DNA of 64,000 nt from assembly GCF_000143535.2 (NCBI RefSeq), contig NC_037325.1, forward strand, positions 744,001 to 808,000. The letters run 5' to 3'. This DNA is from Botrytis cinerea B05.10 (Eukaryota; Ascomycota; Leotiomycetes; Helotiales; Sclerotiniaceae). Position numbers and translations under genes: made by a program. The notes under the pieces were generated by a model. It saw only the letters and a list, made by a program, of their open reading frames with translations, was not told the DNA's origin and made no database searches. This document shows, one piece after another, positions 34,801 through 47,761 of this stretch (position 1 is its first letter; every line of letters starts with the position of its first letter).

Positions 34801-36274
34801 CTCCCCATTATTATTCGCAGCACGGGTATAGAGATTTAAGATTCTATCCAACAGTTCTGGAAGCAAAATTGCCAGATTCTGTAGCGAGACTAGACGATTG
34901 CTCGCGGGGCTTCTTGGCTCCAGAGCTGACGTTAAAGACGGGGCTTTATCTGCAGATACATAACAGATTTGTGGAATTTGGAAGTCCAAACCAGCCCAGG
35001 CTAGCATTAGCATACTCACAAGAATGTTATCAAGTGCCTTTGCATGCCATAAATGATCAAGATTTGCTTTTGCAATAGCGGCACTTTCGACAAGCTCGCG
35101 TAATGCATCACTCCACCGCCCTGCGCACATATACATCGACCCAATGACAATGCCAACACGACTTTTCCCTTTATTTCTTGATCTTTCACTAGTGCTTCCT
35201 GATCCGAATCCTATAATTGACACTCTGTCCCTGCTACTATCTCTGATCTTTGTGCTACTAGGAGTGCCTAGTCGAGAAGGTAAATTTTTCGATGTAAGTC
35301 CAGTATCCCCAATTATATTATCGAAGGTTGGTGGCGAGTCAGAGCGGAGACCGGTCGCAGGACTGCCAGAACGGCCTAGGGGGGAAGATTTTCCAGAGTC
35401 CGAGGCTGATCGAATTACTGGCATCGACATTCGATAGTTTGCACGATCAACGGCGCTGGCGGGAGAAGAAGATCTGGAGTCTTGTTGAGGGACTGAAAAT
35501 TGAGAGTTCCGTCTTGAGGATCCATCGGGCGAGCCTCCACCCCAAGATCCTCCGTTGTACGGCCTATTCCCTGATTGACTGGGTGACTCGATCGTGGTCA
35601 AGGCTTGGAGTGACCTTGCGAGTGTCGTCATCTCCGCAAGCAGCAAAGCAGATATGTCGCACATAACAGTTTTCATTGTCGTTAAACCGCATTCAGCAGC
35701 TGGTGGTATAGCAACTAGGCCTTCTGGCAAGGCTGTAGCAGGCTTCTCGTGTACATGGTCGAACAATAATACTTGGTGGACCAGCGCCTTGGGGTATCTA
35801 TCTCTCAAATCCTCCAAATCTTGGTATAAGTTCCGCACATTTTGGTCTAACCGTGATACCCCAGTGCCATTGGGACTCTTCCTCGAAACCCCTTTATAGG
35901 ATGTATGCTCAAGCTCGGCACCATCCGCAAGTGCTATGATAACGAGTGGCTCTCTGTATAATTCAAAAGGAGACAACGCGAGGTGGGTAGAGGGTGGGAA
36001 ATGTGTTGTAAGGTCATAAACAATCATCCCTAGAGGAAAAGCTAATGGGGAGAACATATCTGCTAATTGTCAGCGCTGCCAAATGCGCACCAAGGAGAGT
36101 TCAATTCTCACTTCTATTAGGACGTCCATCTGGACTGATATCTCCCAAACGTACAACATTTTGAGGTTGCAACCTTTCTACGAAGCTCAGAAATCTTTCA
36201 CGTTTGATTTGCCCAATTGGTAGCAGCACAACTCGTACTCTCGCAGGAGCAACGGGCGACAGCTGATCGAGCAT
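31804..36274 (-). CDS. TRS120: TRAPPII complex subunit Trs120
   Basis: Subunit of the TRAPPII complex, which activates the Rab Ypt31/Rab11 at the late Golgi. Exons 36274-36112 and 36059-31804 encode 1472 aa in frame. The N-terminus PVAPARVRVVLLPIGQIKRE, then FVERLQPQNVVRLGD and (across the 52-nt intron) NMFSPLAFPLGMIVYDL and LALSPFELYREPLV, is the Trs120 signature. Two Ser-rich low-complexity stretches follow (about residues 230-360). The long C-terminal beta-sandwich region includes LQNPYEFDVEIESIKLDADG. The tail is very acidic (DEDDDSEDEEQGDADDQD). An upstream exon cannot be excluded because the frame is open for eight codons before the chosen ATG. Confidence 0.93.
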
Positions 36275-37124
36275 TGTGAGAACATTTGGATGTGATGCGC
36301 CTAGCTAAGTAGAGCTCGAATTCGTGATATGATGATGTTACTACCGGCTTAAGCTGAGATTCATGGCTCTTAGAAATAATAAATTAAATGTCCGAGAATT
36401 TGTAGGACCAAAGAACAGTGAAATATGACAAATAATTGAATTGTCGTAAAGCTATCTCTTTACTATGAGACGACGAGGATACCAGATCCCCTGTTATACG
36501 GTGACTATTTTGCATGATTGGTAAATGGTTCAAGGTCCCCGGTAGCGGCACATCCCGAGGCTAGATTCTTAACTTCACTCCAAGTCACTCAACCTCATTG
36601 CTTCACTTCGATCAAATGTCAACACAGCTGTTGTATATACGTATGTCAACATTTCGAAGTCCTGTTGATGTTCAAGTTCATGGCACTGTCAGTGGACTGT
36701 TCACCAAGTCCTCAATCTCACAGGAGATCCACCTCAATTTACAGGCTAGACGAGCTTCTTGCTCTCCAGGGCTTACCATCTGGTCGTCTCACGGCTATAC
36801 CACTGGGAGCATTACATGTAGCTAGTGTAGTGGAATGATGAGGATGAACGCTTTACTTCAGATTTTACTACTATTTTTGTACGCTGCCGGACATGTTCCT
36901 CCTTGTGAGTAGCTACTCGTGAAAAACTCAATGCGCTGTATAAGCTGTTCCCCTCGGAGACGAGGTTGTTTTGCTTAAGATTATGCACGATATGACTTGT
37001 CCACCCCTTCTCCCCCTTCTCCATAATCATCTAATATCAACACATATTACAAGCAATCTAGTCGCCCAAGGAAATCCCTATAGCTGACAAAACCAATGCA
37101 TATCACCCATGCAAACATATCCAG
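36275..37124. other. intergenic
   Basis: 850 bases between the Trs120 start and the 3' end of the C-terminal zinc-cluster gene. Only short overlapping frames are present. Nothing recognised. Confidence 0.55.
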
Positions 37125-38043
37125 CTACCACTTCTTCCGCTTCTTTGGAGATACTCTAGCAGTAACCTTCAAAGAACATATCAGCTGTCAAATCGCGATG
37201 ATCTAACCCAGGAGGACTTACAGTGGGATAGACGCAGTATGCATTAATTGCGCTGCAGACAGAGCAACGAGGCAAACTTCTGTCACACCCATGATGTCGA
37301 TCATAACAGTTGACACAGGCTCGAGGTGATATTGTAGGCGCGCGCTGTCTCGGAGAAAGTGCTAGACGATAATTACTTCCTCCCGAAGAATATGGTTCAT
37401 CGACCTCGAGATCTTCCATAGGCACCTTAATTGCATACTCTGCCGAAAGGTTTTTAGCCCTGCCTTTCAACTCAGTATATTGGCGAGAATCATTGTGCCA
37501 GTACTTAAGAAAGGATGTCTGGCCATTGAATTCCCTCTCTTTCAGCCGATCCGCAAGCCGATTGACACCATCGACGACTGGCGGAAGCTCTAGTTGTTTT
37601 GGGCGACGTCGTATTTTATCCGTAATGCGGCGAAGGCGTGGAGTGATTTCGTCACTTGATTCCATGTATTTTTGTATTCTTCCTTCTTGCTGCGCGCAAA
37701 ATCCATCCTCTTTGGCGATGTCTTTTATCATTTGTTTGCTTCCAGGAACCCCATCTGCGTACTGATGGGCAATCCAGTTTTCTTCCTCTCGGAGTAAGGC
37801 TTGTGAAGTCCATTTTGTCCTGAAATTGATATCGTCGCTAGTTTGAGCTCTTCTGTGAATTTTGTAAATGTCGTTTATGGCTCCGCTGTTACTGAAGGTG
37901 ACAAATGGAGGCCCCCTTATGCATCTGACAGCGCGATTCTCCTGAGCATTAATACCGATGAAGTTTGTGGAAGGGATTATTCGAGCCGCGTTCATACATT
38001 CCAAGTTTCTTGCATCGATAGGTGTTGATTTGGTTCTTCCCAT
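37125..38043 (-). CDS. small protein with C-terminal Zn2Cys6 cluster and terminal NLS
   Basis: I read two exons, 38043-37222 and 37166-37125, for 287 aa. The binuclear zinc cluster, CVNCYDRHHGC then C261/C264/C270 in RCSVCSAINAYC (C-x2-C-x6-C-x6-C-x2-C-x6-C), lies at residues 243-270, at the very C-terminus instead of the usual N-terminus. Splicing of the 55-nt intron (GTAAGT to GAAG) replaces a non-basic read-through tail with VTARVSPKKRKKW, a strong nuclear localisation signal, right before the stop. The middle carries helical charged sequence (TPRLRRITDKIRRRPKQLEL). No fungal_trans domain is visible. A nuclear DNA-binding protein is likely; its targets are unknown. The next gene is the prenyltransferase. 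Confidence 0.72.
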
Positions 38044-39472
38044 GGTTGTAATGGTAGCCAGTGCAAAGAAATTTGAGAGTTGTGAGGTTGAAGGGATCCC
38101 AGTGGTTCTTTCTCTAGTTGTTGTTTATGTTTAGACAACCTCCGAACTTAAAGATAAATAACCGAAGCAGTGGTACCTTTTATTTTTGAACTTATTCCAG
38201 TATTATCTGACTTGTTTAGCTATGAATTCACTTATTTTTGTCTTTTGAAGATACTATCTGTACATTATTTGCTGTACGTACTTTAAAGCCGTTCAGTCTC
38301 TACAAGGTACTTTATGCATTTTGGATTTTGAATACAGTCATACATTTTGATACGATTCACAATGGCTAAACAAAGACGAATTGCTTATATGCACGCTTCA
38401 TAGAACAAGTCGTTTCATATGACAAGTACTTAGGTATCTGACTGTCTATTGATTTACTGGCTATTGCACATTCTGAAGACACCTTGTTGAGGATACAAAG
38501 TTCTAGTAGACTTCCTGTTTCCATGTTGATATTTATCAAGTCGCTTGTGTCGGGGAATACGTGTCCTTTCTGTTAAAACGACTTGGTATTCTTTCTACCT
38601 GCACCAAGGCTACCGCTTTCGAGTTACATATCACTTTTCTTCAAACCCTAGAAATTCGTTTGCTCATACCTTTTGAGCTCATCCATCACTGTGGCCAGTA
38701 GAATAAAGAACAAGAGCTCGCAGCTTTTGATTGCATTGATTGAAGTTAAAACTCATTCGGGTCATCTCCAAAGGAAGTTTCAACAAAAGACAAGAAAAAA
38801 GAGGCTATGACTCCTGCAGTTGAACAAAAATTTGCAATCCTCTCACCTCTCAGCACATCGGGTCCGAAAAGTTAAAAACGGCATTGGATGGTATCACACC
38901 TATCATCTGAAACGAGCTCGATAAATGCGGCCATATCCAAATTCCGATTAGGAAAATCAAATCATCAAAGTCTATTTGATCATTTATATCGCGAGAGAAA
39001 GCATTAATTAAGATCTTTACAGTGCATAGGCACATACGACCCAACATACAATAAAGCATATCGATATACTGGTATCAGTGCTGGGCAAGGTACATGGCTA
39101 TTTTTTCTTGTCAAATGACGTGTGATCTTTACAAACTCAAGATACTAATTAGAAATGGGCCAGGGACTCTGATGTATTCAAACTAGATGACAAGTATCGT
39201 TCGTAAAAAAAAAACGATACGCTAGCCAAGCTCATCTTGAACCTCAGCTATTCAGAACGGATAATAAACCAATCAGAAGATATATTTGTTATTGCTGAAT
39301 CTTGTTGAAGCTGTTGTTTTTTTCAAGCTCCGCGTGCGGGAAGCAATTTTTATTATGTATCAGAACGACTTCAACTTTCCATTTCATTTTCTATCACTGT
39401 TCTTGCTGATTATAGATGAATGAAATTTCAAAGAACAAAACATTGACACAAAAGCTTGCGTCCGAGTTCTTT
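38044..39472. other. intergenic
   Basis: 1.4 kb of AT-rich DNA between the zinc-cluster gene and the prenyltransferase. It contains a hairpin with a poly(A) loop at 39194-39220. No coding signal. Confidence 0.55.
39194..39220. repeat. inverted repeat flanking poly(A)
   Basis: GTATCGT (39194-39200) and ACGATAC (39214-39220) pair around an A-rich loop, about 250 bases downstream of the prenyltransferase stop. A similar structure sits at 42310-42332. Confidence 0.35.
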
Positions 39473-40861
39473 CTAAACGGTAGGATTCCCGCGTGACCAA
39501 CGCCCCTCATTGTACATCTCGGCACTCAGATAAGAGGTGATTTCCAAAGAGTCATTCTCGATTTTGCATGAAATGTACGTCTGTAGCCCAGTGGCCTTTT
39601 CTAGGCGACGGTAAGTGCACATTCGATTCAACACACCCATGAAGTCCCCTGCACTCTGGTCTTGCATACCTCTGCGTTTCCTGAAGAACTCTTGCAGTCC
39701 TTCAGCAACAGAGAGATCATCCTTTGCGTAATGTTTCACCGGAAGGTAAACTTTTGTGGTAACTTTGGAACTACCAGGACGAACTTCAAAGTAATAGAGA
39801 ATTCCTGAGGTGATGTGCGCTTTGTGAGGAAGACAGTCGGTATGACTTTGGCCACCACAACTAAAGACCAGATCCCACAACATTTGAAGCTCTTTTAAGC
39901 CATCTGAAATTTTAGACTTATCCTCGAAGATACTCATAGTTTCCATGACGCTTGCCAGTCTTATGTCTGGACACCTAGCATATATCTTCATGCGTGACTT
40001 TTGGGGCGAAAGGCAATCAAAGGCAATCATGAATGGATCAAGTCCGAGTGACCTGCTCTTCAAGTTTAAAGACTGAACCAATCCTTGAAGGGATGACCAT
40101 TTCATTTCATGAGCAAAACTGGATAAAGATTCGAAAATAACAGCAGATTCTGTTTGAGATGTTCCAACTGCTCTTGCAAACGGCATCATGTACAGCTTGA
40201 CAACAGGCATCTTATCTCTCAGTTCAAATGCCATGAATAAACTTGAGCGGGGTTGTTGCGGATCGAACCGGGATATAAAATCTTCAGAAAGAACGTCTTT
40301 TGGGGGAGTGAAATCCTTAAGAAGACGGTAAAACCACTGCACGTTGATTTCCGGCACATCAGCTTCAAGGCGGTCAACAAGATCAATAGTAGCTTTCTGA
40401 TTCCATGGATCGGTAACTGTGCCGGATTCCTTGTTAATAGCTTCAATACTAAAGCGCACTCTTCTATCAACATCTCCTTGTGCATTTCCCCAGTTCCAGC
40501 TAAATTCGATGGGACTGAAATCATCAGTCATGTAGCTTTTCCATTGAGGGGGCTGGTTTGCATCCATCGGAAATGCACCGAGATTGGGAACGATGTATGT
40601 GTGATAGAACATCATGGCGGAAGTCTGTTGGCGCAAGTCATATTTTCCGGAAACAAGCAGGTCCCGTACAATCTCACTTGTAGCATTCCACCAGAGGAGA
40701 GCATCGGGAGACAAGTGTTTATCTGGAAGTGTGGAAGAAGCAAGCTCAATATCATGAGCTGATGAGCTACTCTGTCGCTGAATACCCTGTCGTTGCACGA
40801 GTGTATCAGTATCGAATTTGTAAAATCAAGCAGAGCTATGACTAACCGAGATACAGTCCAT
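39473..40861 (-). CDS. DMATS-type aromatic (indole) prenyltransferase
   Basis: Soluble ABBA-fold prenyltransferase expected to move a dimethylallyl or related prenyl group onto an indole or other aromatic substrate, metal-independently. A 15-nt first exon (40861-40847, MDCIS) is joined over a 60-nt intron to 40786-39473, giving 442 aa, the usual family length. Family landmarks: LWWNATSEIVRDLLVSGKYD and FYHTYIVPNLG near the N-terminus, PIEFSWNW (acidic residue that contacts indole), RVRFSIEAI (diphosphate-binding Arg), MKIYARC, and VKHYAKDDLSVAEGL (Tyr/Lys of the prenyl pocket), with the closing EITSYLSAEMY. The frame is clean. No NRPS, PKS or P450 lies within this window on either side near it, so its substrate source is unknown. 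Confidence 0.88.
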
Positions 40862-43800
40862 AATGAGATATATCTCCAAAGCTTGTCAATAACTATGGAA
40901 CCTGTAAAGATGAATCTAGCTTCCGAAATATGATTGAGAATGAGAGTGCTGAGCGGATGGTGTGGAATCTTTTGAGGTAGCGGGAGACTTATATATCACA
41001 GAATAATACTTTCCTTTAGCAGTTTAATGGTAAGGTAGACTGCTTGATTCATTCATATTTGCTAACTCTATTGTGTACAATCTAATCTCATGATTCCCAA
41101 CTAAGCAAAGTTTCAGAAGTTTTATGTGCTATACCTCCCCTGTGGTGGCAGAATCCGTGGTTGACGAAATGAACACTTCGTTAGTGCAATAAAATCTTCA
41201 ATACTTTAATTCTATATTGAAAAAAGCGTTTTTAAAATATTAATAAAATTAATTTAAATCTCTATATCTTATAAAGCTTATTCTAATCAATAGGGTTTCG
41301 GTGAATTTCTTAAATTTGAAAAGCTAATTTTAAGTTTTAGTCTGAGGCAATTACTTTCAAGTAAAAAGGTCTACTTGCATCAAAATCAGATTATGTTATT
41401 TATTTAATATATTCTATAATATATGATATAATAGTAAAGCCTTTGATTAAAGAATAAATTGTAAGTGATATAAGTGATTGACTCCTTACTCCCCTTTAAA
41501 CTTTCAGCTAATGCTTTCCGTCTACCCTTTAGCTCATATACTCCTCTTTTTCTTCTTACCTCTTTGATTTCCTCTTTAATCTTCTCTTTGACCTCCTCCT
41601 AGTTCCTATACACATACCTTTCTATTCACCTTTCCTATACTTCTAATATTCAAAAATCTTGAAATCTCCAAGGCCTTTCAGGATCTCCATTTTTGTTTTT
41701 CTTTTCAAAAATTTCAGTGATAAACAGATTGCAAAATTTATGGATTATATTTGTTGTTACTAAAATGAATATTTCGTTAATAACAAAAGGAACTTTAAGA
41801 TTGTAATATATGCAATAGAAATTTGTATGAGGATTTATATTGAATTTCTTTTCGTTCTGGATATTAACTTTGTCAACACAAGGCTCCAACCAGTCACTAA
41901 CATCCAACATCGAGGTAGTATTCTTGAAACTAGATGATAACTACCCTAGTTGCAGTAATTGTAGTAGAGATGGGGGTTGGTGCCGCGTATAGCACAAAAG
42001 TACATTTGGGGACAACCATCGCATCGGATACAATGTATAGCCAACGATTTCTCCGTTCTTCAATTGAATATTTGTCGTCATAAGAACCAACTGCATACAG
42101 TGCCATCTCCATAGATGCAGATCATTGAGCTATACCCCCAGAAGTGTAAAAGTGAAAACTTGGCTGCAAAAGATTCCTGGATTCTTCTAATCTGGAGAGG
42201 ACATTGACTAGTCGTCATCCAACACTTAACTAGTCGGCACATAGTAGCAGTGCTTACTGCGAGTCTTTTGGGGTCTAGGATTAGAGCGGTTAGTACTGGT
42301 TCTAGCTTGGTATCAAAAAAAAAAAATGATACTACGCGATTATATTGTCGGGGCTGGAAACTACCCAACACTTCAGGATACCACATGCATACTTCTGCAT
42401 CCGTATAGATTCGAGGCTTGGGGTATGATAGGTGTGGCTAGCCATAACCACAATCACCCATGTGGATTAGCGGGAGTCTTTCCACGAATCATGCGTAGAT
42501 TATAGGCTACAATAGCACCTTTTTAGTGAAAGGTTTGGCTTGGAGAATATCAAGAAAGAAAGTGGTAATCACCCCTTGTGAGTATCGTATCCGCATGTCT
42601 CTATGGTCAACTGTGAGAATGGTTTTTGAACGGGTACCGAGTCAACACATCCAAGATAAACGTATTTTCTTGTACTTTGCTCCAAAAGAAAGAATGTGTT
42701 TGCACCCCTCAAAAAGACGGAATTCTAAGCGAAATTGCTCAGGCCTCTGGAACTGCGTGAGCGGTTCCCGAACTCCACCTTCCCTTTCAGGAAACATTCG
42801 GTACCGGTATTCTGGTACGGATGCAAGTATCATAGCTCCTATTGGCGCTGCAATATATTTCTCAACTGCGCGGTGCATCAATCTATATAGCTTCTTGGCC
42901 CTTTAAATTACTCCGCATGCACGCAATCTGAATGGGTGCAGGAGCAGGAATCTCCATCTGGCAAACCAAGCTTACAGCGATTCTTCCCGCAATCACAGCT
43001 TCCCTTTCAACAGAAGTTTGAAACCAATTTAATGAATAGGTAGTGTACATTAAGCTATTGAATATAATGCTAGATGGTGGAGTCAATACATTCTGATACA
43101 CAGTTATCTCCGATCTAGAAACCAATAGAAGAAAAAATCAAAATTATTACATCGTATTCCTCCCGCCTCATCTATCAATATAGGCAGAGAACCATACAAA
43201 GATCAACCCTAGCCAAATGATAAAGATTCCCAATTCTCAGATTATATAACGAAAGCATTTCGCAGCCCTCGCATTTCCCACCACACAGTCCCGTATTACC
43301 TTTTCAAAAGTCCAAAGCACAGCAATCTAGCGAAACGTCAACTTACACACATCACTTACAAAGACCAATAAGAACCCTCGATATCTCACCATAAAAATCA
43401 TACTATATCTTCACACACTATGAGTTCTCCTTGCACTTACAAGTTTGAGAAATCCTCTCATCCACCCACCCACTCAAACCATCACCTCCGGCGAGAGAAA
43501 AAAAAAAAAAAAACAACTTACATATCAATCCCAGACACGCAATCATTCATCCATCCATCCACACACCAACACATTCCCCAGGAACAAACAACTATATCCC
43601 GTCTTCTTTCCTTCCCTTCCTCTTCTCCAAATAAGCCAGCTAGTCGCTTTATAGTCTCGACTCTCAAGTAATAACAAGATAAAAGACATCAGATAGTTAT
43701 AAGAAATAAAATAAAGAGATTATACTCTATACTCTATCAATGCTATCAATGCTATCAAAACCATTCACCTTCCCCTTTCTACGTTCCACCCACCTTTCAC

Positions 43801-44541
43801 TTTCCATCTCCCACCTTCCAAATTCCCACAACTATCCTCTCATCTCAAACCACCCCAAACTATCGAAACCAAAAAACTAGCATATCAATACCAACATACA
43901 CCAATTGACTAACAACTGATAGTTGAATAACCGACTATCCAAAAAATCATGCTTTCCACCTCCATACCTCCATACCCCTACAAACTCCTACACCCACTTA
44001 AACACACAATTCCCATCTCCCAATCCCCATCTCCCAATCAACAACCCCATCCCGCACACCCAAAACATCAGACTAACTAACAAACTACTCCATAGAATCC
44101 ACGTCCACCGTTAAATTTTCAATACGGAATAGTACCTAACCCATCAAGCTAGCTAACCAAGTACACGTGGAATAGCCGTTATATAAATACAAGGGCTATA
44201 CTATTCAAGAAGCTAGCGTGGCCTTCGATTTCGCTCAAGTGTCACTAACTACGAAAGCCTTGGACATCAAGTCATTCATCCGCATTCACACATAAAACGA
44301 TATTCCCCGTCTGAAAATCCAATCGACATAGTAAACTTTTCCTTTAATTCACTGTGCAAGATAATGAAATACCTATACTATATACATACAGACATGCATA
44401 CATACATCCCATTGATATGGATCTGCATCATATGAATCCATCTTAAAGATCATCATATCATCATTTTCATTTCCTCCAATTCTACTTTTCTCTCAAAAGT
44501 TTCCCTTTTATCTATCCTCCTCCTCTATCTCGCACCACCCC
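40862..44541. other. 3.7 kb gene-poor region
   Basis: Between the prenyltransferase start and the glucosidase 3' end. Holds a very AT-rich block (about 41190-41470), a poly(A)-loop hairpin (42310-42332), scattered short frames at 42.0-43.1 kb that I do not recognise, and a pyrimidine/ACC-rich simple-sequence tract (about 43.4-44.1 kb). No supportable gene. Confidence 0.55.
42310..42332. repeat. inverted repeat flanking poly(A)
   Basis: GTATCA (42310-42315) and TGATAC (42327-42332) enclose eleven A residues. It resembles the structure at 39194-39220. Confidence 0.3.
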
Positions 44542-47188
44542 TCACAACTCATCCTTTACCTTCTCCCCCTTCTCCGCTTCAAAAGCACCCCCACTCAAAT
44601 CCGGCATCCCCATAATCTTAACCACCAAACTCGTCCACCCTGTGAAATGTTGAGTTCTCTGTCCCAATCCGGTTTCGGGATTATATTGTTCCCACGCAAA
44701 TCCGGTTTCTTGCCAGCTGTCATAGACTGTCTTGATAAGATTCAATCTAAGTCTAGTATAGAGATCTTTAGATTTTTCTTGGTGGGGGCCAGGGATTTGT
44801 GCGTATTTCTATAAAATGATTAGCATTTTCGGCTAAGGGATAATCAGAAAGGAGAAAAGGGGGGGGAACTTACAAGTAGTTGAGAAACAGCCAAGAAATT
44901 CATATTCATCCAGATAGGACCTCTCCAGTAATTTTCATCTGTTCCATAGAACGAATCTTTCTTACTTAAAGATCTAATACCATGTTCACTCCACAATTCC
45001 TCTTCATCGCCCAACAAATTAAGAATGTGACCCAATTTATCACTATCCTTATCAACGAGACCTGTCAAGAAAGGGAAGAGAGAAACATATCCCTTGTGAC
45101 AAACCAATTGATGTTCTTCGTAATCATCAATTGTAGCATCGCAGTAACATTTTTCCTTTTCGCTCCAATGTAAATCATCAATGTTGTGGTGAATAGCTAT
45201 TTCAATGGTAGCTAACTCGGCAACATCATCGGCCATGCCGAGGAGACCAGCAATGTTCTTGAGAGATTTGGTCATCATACCCATCCATGACATCAAATCA
45301 ACATGTAGCTCTCCTGGATGAGGTGGCTGAGGACGAGGATAATCATCGAGACCACTGGTAAGAATATGCTGTGGTGTTCGACCTCTCCATCTATAACCTT
45401 CCTTGGAACTGAACGCATCACGATCATAAGATTTCAAATCTCCGGCTTGAGTTTTACGGAACCAGTAGTAATGCTTCTTGAGTTTAGGGTAGAGCTCATT
45501 GAGATATTGGAGACCAGCTTCTTGATTCTTCAAATATGCCGAGTAGATTGAGGGTTCTTGGGAAAGTTGCTCCTTGGCTTCTGGTGAAGTACCATTGAGT
45601 GCGCCAAGCTTGCTAATAAAAGCATCGATGATGAAAAATAGCGTGGGGGGATTGGCATAGTGAGGATATTGTGTTTGAAATTCAACAGGAACCTTGCTGC
45701 GAGCTTCAGCACCAAGAATTTGTTCTCTGCCAATCCATCCATCTTCATCCATGAGATTGAACCAGCTTCTGACGACCTCGAGAGTAAGATCAATATCCCA
45801 GTCGGCAATCGGAAGAAGGTGAAATCCTTCATCCCAAAGGAATCCTCTAGGGAAGAATGGTCGAGATGGAACGGTAGTGAAAAGTTCAGATGGACCTTCA
45901 AGTTTTTCTTGTCTTCGTCCTCTTGCCGCTGCGGCTTCTTCCCAAAACCCCTCATTACTCTCTTCATACTCCTCGGCATATGAACGATCCACAACCGAAT
46001 CTCCATGGAAATATCCAAGACCACCAATCAAGTTTGAGAACATTTTACTCGAAAATCTCTGAAGGCTCTCAATATCAAAAGGTGGTTGCAGATCGAATGT
46101 AGAGATGAATCTGTCATAAAAGGATACACTATTCTCTCCAATCAATCTCGAGATTTCTTGACTAGAAAGTCCCTTCTCCGCCGAGGCACTGTTGAAAATG
46201 ATGTCGAATTCAAAATCTCCCTCAAACACTTTCTGAACCAAATGGAAGTTTCCTTCATCTGGTGCGTGTGTGATAGTATATATCTGATATGGAGGAGGAG
46301 CATTGTCTTCTCCATACGTTCCAAGATATTCATCGATTTGCTCCTTCAACTTGCCAAACAAATGAGGTTTGGCAGCCCAAAGCAACTTCTCATCAATTGT
46401 AAGAGAGTGAACAAAAGTTCTATCCAATGGCTTCTCCTGGTAAGATGGATGTTCCGAAGCAGGATGAAAGCCCCGACCAGTAGTGACCGTAATCTTATAC
46501 TCGCCCAAGCCATCCGAATCTCCATTGAAATTGACCTCTCCCTCAAACCCCAAATCATCCTGCTCATTCGCAACAGTCAAGCTTCCCAATCCTTCAAGAG
46601 AAGCGTAGAAAATCATCGTTGTCTTTAAATCTGCAGGCGACCCATCCCTCACCTTACCCCTCACTCTTGTCGCCCAATTTCCACCATGCTTACCACCAGG
46701 GGACTTGACAAAGAAAGTGCTGATATCAATCCCATTGCTCTCATCATACATCGTCTGTTTTCCACCATTGCGAGCATCGAATTCCTCCCATCCATAACCT
46801 CTCATACCATCACCCTGTTCACAAGTGTGTCTAAAGTCTAGATGTGATCAAATCAGCCACGATTCCCAATATTCCTCGCCAATGCAGCACACACAACAAA
46901 ACTCCCACCCCCAAAACCAGAAAACTTACTATGTTGCACATCCACGAAATTATCCACCTTTGCCCACATCAACCCTCCCGTGAAACTCTTGGGAATCCTC
47001 GGACGAACCCCAAAATACAAATTCGGTTTATAAGCACCCCATAGCAAACTACTATTCTGCTCTCGCGCAATCTCCGTCGTCACAATGCCGACATCTTGTT
47101 TCTCCGCCGCGGCGTGGACAGAAGAAGTGCCGAACAGCGAGAGTACGGCTACCAGAGCTGTAACGGGCCGCAAGGTGACGGGCGTCAT
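44542..47188 (-). CDS. CWH41: mannosyl-oligosaccharide glucosidase (processing alpha-glucosidase I, GH63)
   Basis: ER enzyme that removes the terminal alpha-1,2-glucose from Glc3Man9GlcNAc2 on new glycoproteins. Exons 47188-46930, 46837-44874 and 44808-44542 give 2490 nt, 829 aa, the normal GH63 length. The N-terminus MTPVTLRPVTALVAVLSLFG ending in VHAAA is a signal peptide or signal anchor. LLWGAYKPNLYFGVRPRIP opens the N-domain. The catalytic (alpha/alpha)6 barrel has FFPRGFLWDEGFHLLPIADW, WIGREQILGAEARSKVP and, near the end, YWRGPIWMNMNFLAVSQLL. The last exon completes the barrel with ETGFAWEQYNPETGLGQRTQ. No disruptive change was seen. Confidence 0.95.
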
Positions 47189-47761
47189 ATTGATCCCCCA
47201 ATTGAAGAAGCCAAAAGGTTGAAGATCCAGAACCGTTCAAGCTGGATGCTTAACTTGTGAAGATGAAAGGAAAAGAAAGAGGGTTCATGAGAGAAATCAT
47301 AGGACTTGATATCCAAAGAACACCGTTGCGAATTTGTGGATAGATTGCGTTGCGATCAGCCTGTGGCGCGAGGCTGCAGGGAAGGCTTCATGGTTCAATA
47401 TGGTTATTGGCTGAAATGTTCAAAGCACGGATAGAGACACGGGCCGAAAGTTACGGATAAATGAATTATGTTTCCGGTAAGCGGGAAAGTGTTCCTGAGT
47501 ATTTATCCTCTTGACTACTCGTCCCTCGCTATACCATGCCATGTCCTATACCAGTATGGGGAAATGCTCCAAAAAAATGCTAATAAACAAGGTTGGTAAC
47601 TCTCCGGATATCATGTGGTCATCTATTAAACCAATTGGCCAATCTTCAATCCGCAATGCTGCAAATTCATACAATCTTCCCCTCCCTCCATATGGAACCC
47701 CTCATCTGGCCTGTCTGCCATGACTTGACTTATTCTTACACTCCACTCCTGTGCTCCTCAA
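47189..47761. other. intergenic
   Basis: 570 bases separating the glucosidase start from the 3' end of the snRNP gene. Nothing distinctive. Confidence 0.6.

Noticed and set aside
42083..43125. Series of minus-strand frames (e.g. 42642-42881, 42883-43125) as a spliced membrane-protein gene
   Set aside because: No consistent donor/acceptor phases and no recognisable transmembrane family motif could be found.
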